NCBI RefSeq assembly: GCF_002797555.1
Contig: NZ_PGFA01000001.1
Location: 1,426,001-1,490,000, forward strand
Origin: Hymenobacter chitinivorans DSM 11115
GTDB taxonomy: Bacteria; Bacteroidota; Bacteroidia; Cytophagales; Hymenobacteraceae
Length of the DNA: 64,000 nucleotides
Reading direction: 5' to 3'
The notes beneath the pieces were generated by a model, which saw only the letters and a list, made by a program, of their open reading frames with translations, ran no database searches and was not told where the DNA came from. Positions 60,470-64,000 of this stretch are shown in pieces (the first letter of the stretch is position 1; each line of letters begins with the position of its first letter). The translations under genes and the position numbers were made by a program.

Positions 60470-61945
60470 ATGGGCAGCGCGTTGCACAAGGCCCACGGGG
60501 CGGAGCCGGCCGGCCAGGCTGCCGCCGGGCTGTCCTGGGTGCAGGTGGCCCCCGGTGCACCCTATTTCATCACCGACCAGGGCCAGAGTTGGACGCCCAT
60601 CGGGCAGAACGACGCCGTGACCTGGCCTGATTTTGCCGGCCTGTTTCAGCGCCGCGACCGGGCAGCCGTCGACCGGCACCTGGCGTGGCTCTCGGCCCAC
60701 GGCGTAACCTGCCTGCGCTTTATGCTGGAATACTGCCAGACCGAAAACCGCTACCTGGAGCGGCCCGTGGGGCATTTTCAGCCCAACATGGTCCGGTTCT
60801 GGGACGATTTGCTGGCCCTCTGCGAAAAGCATAGTCTGCGCCTGCTGCTCACGCCCTACGACACGTTCTGGATGTGGCGGCGCTGGGCCCACCACCCCTA
60901 CAACCAAGCGCTGGGTGGGCCCTGCCGGCGCCGCAACCAGTGGCTGCTGTGCCCGGCTACGCGCCAGGCCATCAAAAACCGCCTGAGCTTTGCCACCGCG
61001 CGCTGGGGCGGGAGCGGGGCGCTGTTTGCCTGGGATTTGTGGAACGAGATTCACCCGGCCCAGGCCGGCAACGATACGGCCATATTCCACGAGTTTATCA
61101 GTGACATCAGCCAGCATTTGCGTCAGGAAGAGGAGCGCCTGCACGGGCGCAGCCACCCCCAAACCGTGTCGGTGTTCGGGCCCGTGCTGGGCCAGTACCC
61201 CAGCGTGGCCGAGGTGATATTCCGGCACCCCCAGCTGGATTTTGCCTCCACGCACTTCTACGACAAGGCTACCATCGACAACCCCCGGGATACGGTGGCT
61301 TCGGCTATCTGCACCGGCCGGTTGGTGCGCGAGGCCCTGGCCCACCTCGACCCGGGCAGGCCGTTTTTCGACTCCGAGCACGGCCCGATTCACGCCTTCA
61401 AAGACCGGAAACGCACCTTGCCCGAGCCCTTCGACGATGAGTACTTTCGCCACATGCAGTGGGCCCACCTGGCCGCGGGCGGGGCGGGGGGCGGCCTGCG
61501 CTGGCCCTATCGTCAACCGCACGCGCTGCCGCCCGGCATGCGCGCCGCCCAGCGCCGCCTGGCCAGTTTTACCAAGCTAATCGACTGGCCTACGTTCCGG
61601 CGGCGCAACCTCAGCGCCGAGCTGAAACTCTCAACATCGGCCGTGACGGGCTTTGCTTGCGGCGACGAGGCCCAGGCCGTGGTGTGGCTGCTGCGCCAGG
61701 ATCAGCGCGACCGGCAGCGGCTGGTGCCCAAAAATGCCCCGGCCGTGTCGGTGCAGGTCAGGGTGCCCGGGCTGGGGCCCGGCCGCTACCAGATTGTATG
61801 CTGGGATACCCGGGCCGGCCGGCCCACTGGGCAGCTCACGGCCACGGCGGCGGCTGGCGGCCTGCTGCTGCACCTGCCGTCTTTCGTGACGGATATAGCC
61901 CTGGCCGTGAGGCCCCAACCCGGGCCGGCTGCCGACCATTCCTGA
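60470..61945 (+). CDS. Glycoside hydrolase family 5-like protein without signal peptide
   Basis: A 491-residue TIM-barrel hydrolase. Catalytic candidates are Glu193 in WDLWNEIH (acid/base) and Glu303 in FFDSEHGPIH (nucleophile), with SAHGVTCLRFMLEY as an early strand, the arrangement of clan GH-A (mannanase/cellulase-like). The C-terminal 120 residues form a small beta-sandwich-like domain. No signal peptide is visible at the start, so it appears cytosolic, unlike most family members; an alternative is a secreted form with an unrecognised signal. Substrate unknown. Confidence 0.7.
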   Translation: MGSALHKAHGAEPAGQAAAGLSWVQVAPGAPYFITDQGQSWTPIGQNDAVTWPDFAGLFQRRDRAAVDRHLAWLSAHGVTCLRFMLEYCQTENRYLERPVGHFQPNMVRFWDDLLALCEKHSLRLLLTPYDTFWMWRRWAHHPYNQALGGPCRRRNQWLLCPATRQAIKNRLSFATARWGGSGALFAWDLWNEIHPAQAGNDTAIFHEFISDISQHLRQEEERLHGRSHPQTVSVFGPVLGQYPSVAEVIFRHPQLDFASTHFYDKATIDNPRDTVASAICTGRLVREALAHLDPGRPFFDSEHGPIHAFKDRKRTLPEPFDDEYFRHMQWAHLAAGGAGGGLRWPYRQPHALPPGMRAAQRRLASFTKLIDWPTFRRRNLSAELKLSTSAVTGFACGDEAQAVVWLLRQDQRDRQRLVPKNAPAVSVQVRVPGLGPGRYQIVCWDTRAGRPTGQLTATAAAGGLLLHLPSFVTDIALAVRPQPGPAADHS

Positions 61946-62033
61946 CTGCGGTTAGCTTCTGACAGCCCGTGCGCCGGGCCTGAGTCACGCACGTATACAT
62001 GCAGGCTGAATCCACTTAAAACGTAGTCTCATA

Positions 62034-62264
62034 ATGCCTCCGTCCGTTGGTAAAATACTTGTTCTTATCGGCCTGGGGCTGGTGGTGCTGGGCGCCGTGG
62101 TGTGGCTGGGCGGCGGCAGCTTGTTCAGCTGGTTTGGCCGCCTGCCCGGCGACATTCGCGTGGAGCGCCCCGGCTTCCGGTTTTACGCCCCGCTGGCCTC
62201 AATGCTGCTGCTGAGCTTGTTGCTGAGTCTGGTCCTGTGGCTCGTGCGGCGCCTGGGCAGTTAG
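62034..62264 (+). CDS. DUF2905 domain-containing small membrane protein
   Basis: A 76-residue protein with two helices (ILVLIGLGLVVLGAVVWLGG, LASMLLLSLLLSLVLWLV) and the loop FGRLPGDIRVERPGFRFYAP that marks DUF2905. Function unknown. It converges with the Lgt-like fusion gene and overlaps its stop by 4 bases. Confidence 0.85.
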   Translation: MPPSVGKILVLIGLGLVVLGAVVWLGGGSLFSWFGRLPGDIRVERPGFRFYAPLASMLLLSLLLSLVLWLVRRLGS

Positions 62265-64000
62265 CGGGGGCGGCTGGGCAGGCGGTAGCGGGTCTGGAGG
62301 GAAAACCGGTATACGTCGGTCAGGTTCGTAAGGAAGACGGGCTCAATCTCCCACCGCTGCTTGACCAGCACCGAGGAGCGGATAAACCCTAAGGTTCTTT
62401 CCGATTCGGGATGCGCATGGTCCAGGCCGCTCCACTGGCTATTGACCAAAGCCAAACCGCCCGTAAGCCGGAAGTTTTCCTGCCCGAATCCCGAGCCGAT
62501 GCCGACGGTGCTGGTACCATCGCCCAAGCCTAGCAGGCCGTAATTGATGCTGGAATGGAAATACAAGAGGGGGAACTTCCCAATTTCGAACAAAAATTGG
62601 GCTCGGCTCCGGACTAGTTCACCTGGTTTATACACCTGGTCGTAGGCAACATTGCCCAGGTGCACTCCTAGCCCCAGGCGCAGGTAGCGAGGATGCGCCA
62701 ACTCTACGTACGGACTAAATGCGTACAGGCGGGCGTGACCTTGTTCAAACGGCCTGGTATTGAAAGTGCTACGGCCGTTGACAAACACAGTAGTGTCCTG
62801 CAATGGGCGAAACTGGCTACGGCCCAAGCTGGCATTCAGGCCCAGCGTAAGCGTGCCGCTCCGGCGCACGGGTAGTGTACGAGCCACGCCCAGGGAGCCA
62901 ATAGTGTACCGCTGGCGGTATCGGCTGACCGGATAAGTTGTGCCCGAGCAGCCATAGTCCGGCGACTCAAAAAACTGCGTGGAGCTGCCCGCCGTGCCGC
63001 CGACGCTGATGCTCGTGTAGGACTGCCGGGGCGTGGCGCGCGCCGAATCGGGTGGGGCGGGGGCCTGGCTGGTCAGCAGCATGAACAGGGCCGCCAGCCC
63101 GGCCCGCAACGCGAGTTGCGCCCGACCAGTAAGGGAAGGCAGCAGCCAGAAGCCCAGTTCCAGCACTACTACCGGCAAGAGCAGCGCTTTTACCACCAGC
63201 TGCTCGGGCAGGGCCAGCCACTGAGGGCCCAGGGCGGCCGTGAGAGCCAGCAGCGCTACCGCGCCGGGCAGCGTACGGCCCGGTTGGTTGGCCGGCACGA
63301 TTTCTGCCGCCACTACGGCAGCCCTAGGCCGGCGCAGTATCCAGGCGTAGTACCCTAGTAGCGCCCCGGCCGCTAGCAGCAAGGCCATTTGTACAGGCTT
63401 TACCCCGTGCCAGCTGCCGGCCCCCACAACGTCGCCGAGTGGGGCCCGCCAGAATTCCAGTCCACACCGGCCGGCGGCGTACAGGCCCAGCATTAGCAGG
63501 AAGCGTAAACCCGCGGGCCAGGCCCGGTGCCGCGTGCCGATAAGCGCCCCGGCAATGCCCATACACAGCAGCAATTGGTAAAGCTGCGCCGGGTGCAAGG
63601 CCAGGGAGTGAGCAGCCCCGGCGGGTAGCAGGCCCTGGTCTACCTGCGTCAGAAAGGCCAGGGTGCCGGGCGCGTACGCCACGGCCCAGGGCAGGTGCTC
63701 GGGGGCGGCAGTACCGAAGCAGCAGCCCGTCAGCAGGCAGCCCACTCCCTGCACGGCCAGCCCAATGATGAAGGGCAGCGCAAAGGCATCGAAGACGCCG
63801 CGGCCAAACCCGAGCCAGCGCCGCAGCCCGGCCAGCGCCAGGGTAGCCCCCAGGAGGCCGCCCAGCACCGAGCGTTGGCCCTGGCTTTGGCTTAGCCCAT
63901 GCTGCCAGAGGTACTGCCAGTCGGGGCCGGAGAGGGTAATGAGCTTGGTGCCTAGAATCAGCAGCAGCGAGGAACCGGCTACCACCAGCAGCCAGGGCCG
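62261..64000 (-). CDS. Lgt-like membrane domain fused to a beta-strand-rich C-terminal domain (start lies beyond window)
   Basis: The frame is open to the window edge; the first visible residues are RPWLLVVAGSS, so the true start lies past 64000. The N-terminal 230 residues resemble prolipoprotein diacylglyceryl transferase: LGGLLGATLALAG, then GLAVQGVGCLLTGCCFG in place of the GRxGNFxNxE region, and LHPAQLYQLLL. Two or three more helices follow. From about residue 330 on, soluble sequence with alternating beta-strands (TLTLGLNASLGRSQF, HSSINYGLLGLG) looks like an outer-membrane-type or exported beta-rich domain. The Lgt-like part carries the GCCFG motif seen in Lgt paralogues of Bacteroidota, so transferase activity is uncertain. 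Confidence 0.7.
   Translation of the reverse strand, partial: RPWLLVVAGSSLLLILGTKLITLSGPDWQYLWQHGLSQSQGQRSVLGGLLGATLALAGLRRWLGFGRGVFDAFALPFIIGLAVQGVGCLLTGCCFGTAAPEHLPWAVAYAPGTLAFLTQVDQGLLPAGAAHSLALHPAQLYQLLLCMGIAGALIGTRHRAWPAGLRFLLMLGLYAAGRCGLEFWRAPLGDVVGAGSWHGVKPVQMALLLAAGALLGYYAWILRRPRAAVVAAEIVPANQPGRTLPGAVALLALTAALGPQWLALPEQLVVKALLLPVVVLELGFWLLPSLTGRAQLALRAGLAALFMLLTSQAPAPPDSARATPRQSYTSISVGGTAGSSTQFFESPDYGCSGTTYPVSRYRQRYTIGSLGVARTLPVRRSGTLTLGLNASLGRSQFRPLQDTTVFVNGRSTFNTRPFEQGHARLYAFSPYVELAHPRYLRLGLGVHLGNVAYDQVYKPGELVRSRAQFLFEIGKFPLLYFHSSINYGLLGLGDGTSTVGIGSGFGQENFRLTGGLALVNSQWSGLDHAHPESERTLGFIRSSVLVKQRWEIEPVFLTNLTDVYRFSLQTRYRLPSRPR

Noticed and set aside
1..64000. tRNA, rRNA or insertion sequences
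   Set aside because: I found no cloverleaf, rRNA-like stretch, transposase gene or terminal repeats with a transposase; the only repeats are short non-coding elements.

Overview
The window is GC-rich chromosomal DNA of a Bacteroidota bacterium, most likely a Cytophagales member close to Hymenobacter. This rests on type IX secretion sorting domains (type A on the protein at 17755-20799, gliding-motility type B on the one at 58050-60071), promoters of the TTG / TAnnTTTG type, a short Bacteroidota-style Wza, and many small hairpin repeats between genes. The genus is an inference. I saw no rRNA, tRNA, insertion sequence or true CRISPR array.

Layout. (1) 1-4667 is a reductive pyrimidine degradation cluster: dihydropyrimidinase (5'-truncated), beta-ureidopropionase and both subunits of NAD-dependent dihydropyrimidine dehydrogenase (PreT, PreA). 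(2) 4978-34128 is a large exopolysaccharide locus made of two converging arms. The plus arm (4978-11590) holds the initiating sugar-phosphate transferase, a WecG/TagA transferase and four nucleotide-sugar genes starting with a CDP-glucose-type cytidylyltransferase. The minus arm (34128 down to 11885) holds Wza, Wzc with a tyrosine-kinase domain, Wzx, a Wzy/ligase-like protein, seven glycosyltransferases, GDP-fucose synthesis (Gmd, Fcl) and two secreted parallel beta-helix proteins. Together these would build a fucose-containing polymer on undecaprenyl phosphate, flip and polymerise it, and export it. (3) 34412-41462 carries an OmpR-type response regulator and a histidine kinase separated by DNA polymerase IV and an sce7726-type gene, then a SulP transporter and beta-carbonic anhydrase preceded by four direct repeats at exact 11-bp spacing. 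(4) 41589-49243 has assorted enzymes and membrane proteins, including a thioredoxin-reductase-like flavoprotein behind a perfect 43-bp palindrome. (5) 49244-51512 is an accessory-looking island: an AT-rich AAA ATPase (DUF3696 type) coupled to a PIN-domain nuclease, with six copies of a 10-bp near-palindrome at an exact 42-bp period immediately downstream. (6) 51595-64000 carries a small membrane protein, a His-rich secreted peptide, an M1 aminopeptidase, topoisomerase III, a large T9SS protein, a GH5-like hydrolase, and an Lgt-like domain fused to a beta-strand-rich C-terminal domain that runs off the window.

The most unusual items are the ATPase-PIN pair with its phased 42-bp array, a 272-bp perfectly identical tract shared by the two beta-helix genes, the Lgt fusion, the 11-bp operator array before the SulP/carbonic anhydrase genes, and a CDP-sugar gene set without a recognisable CDP-glucose 4,6-dehydratase. 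At least four families of short dispersed inverted repeats occur between genes.
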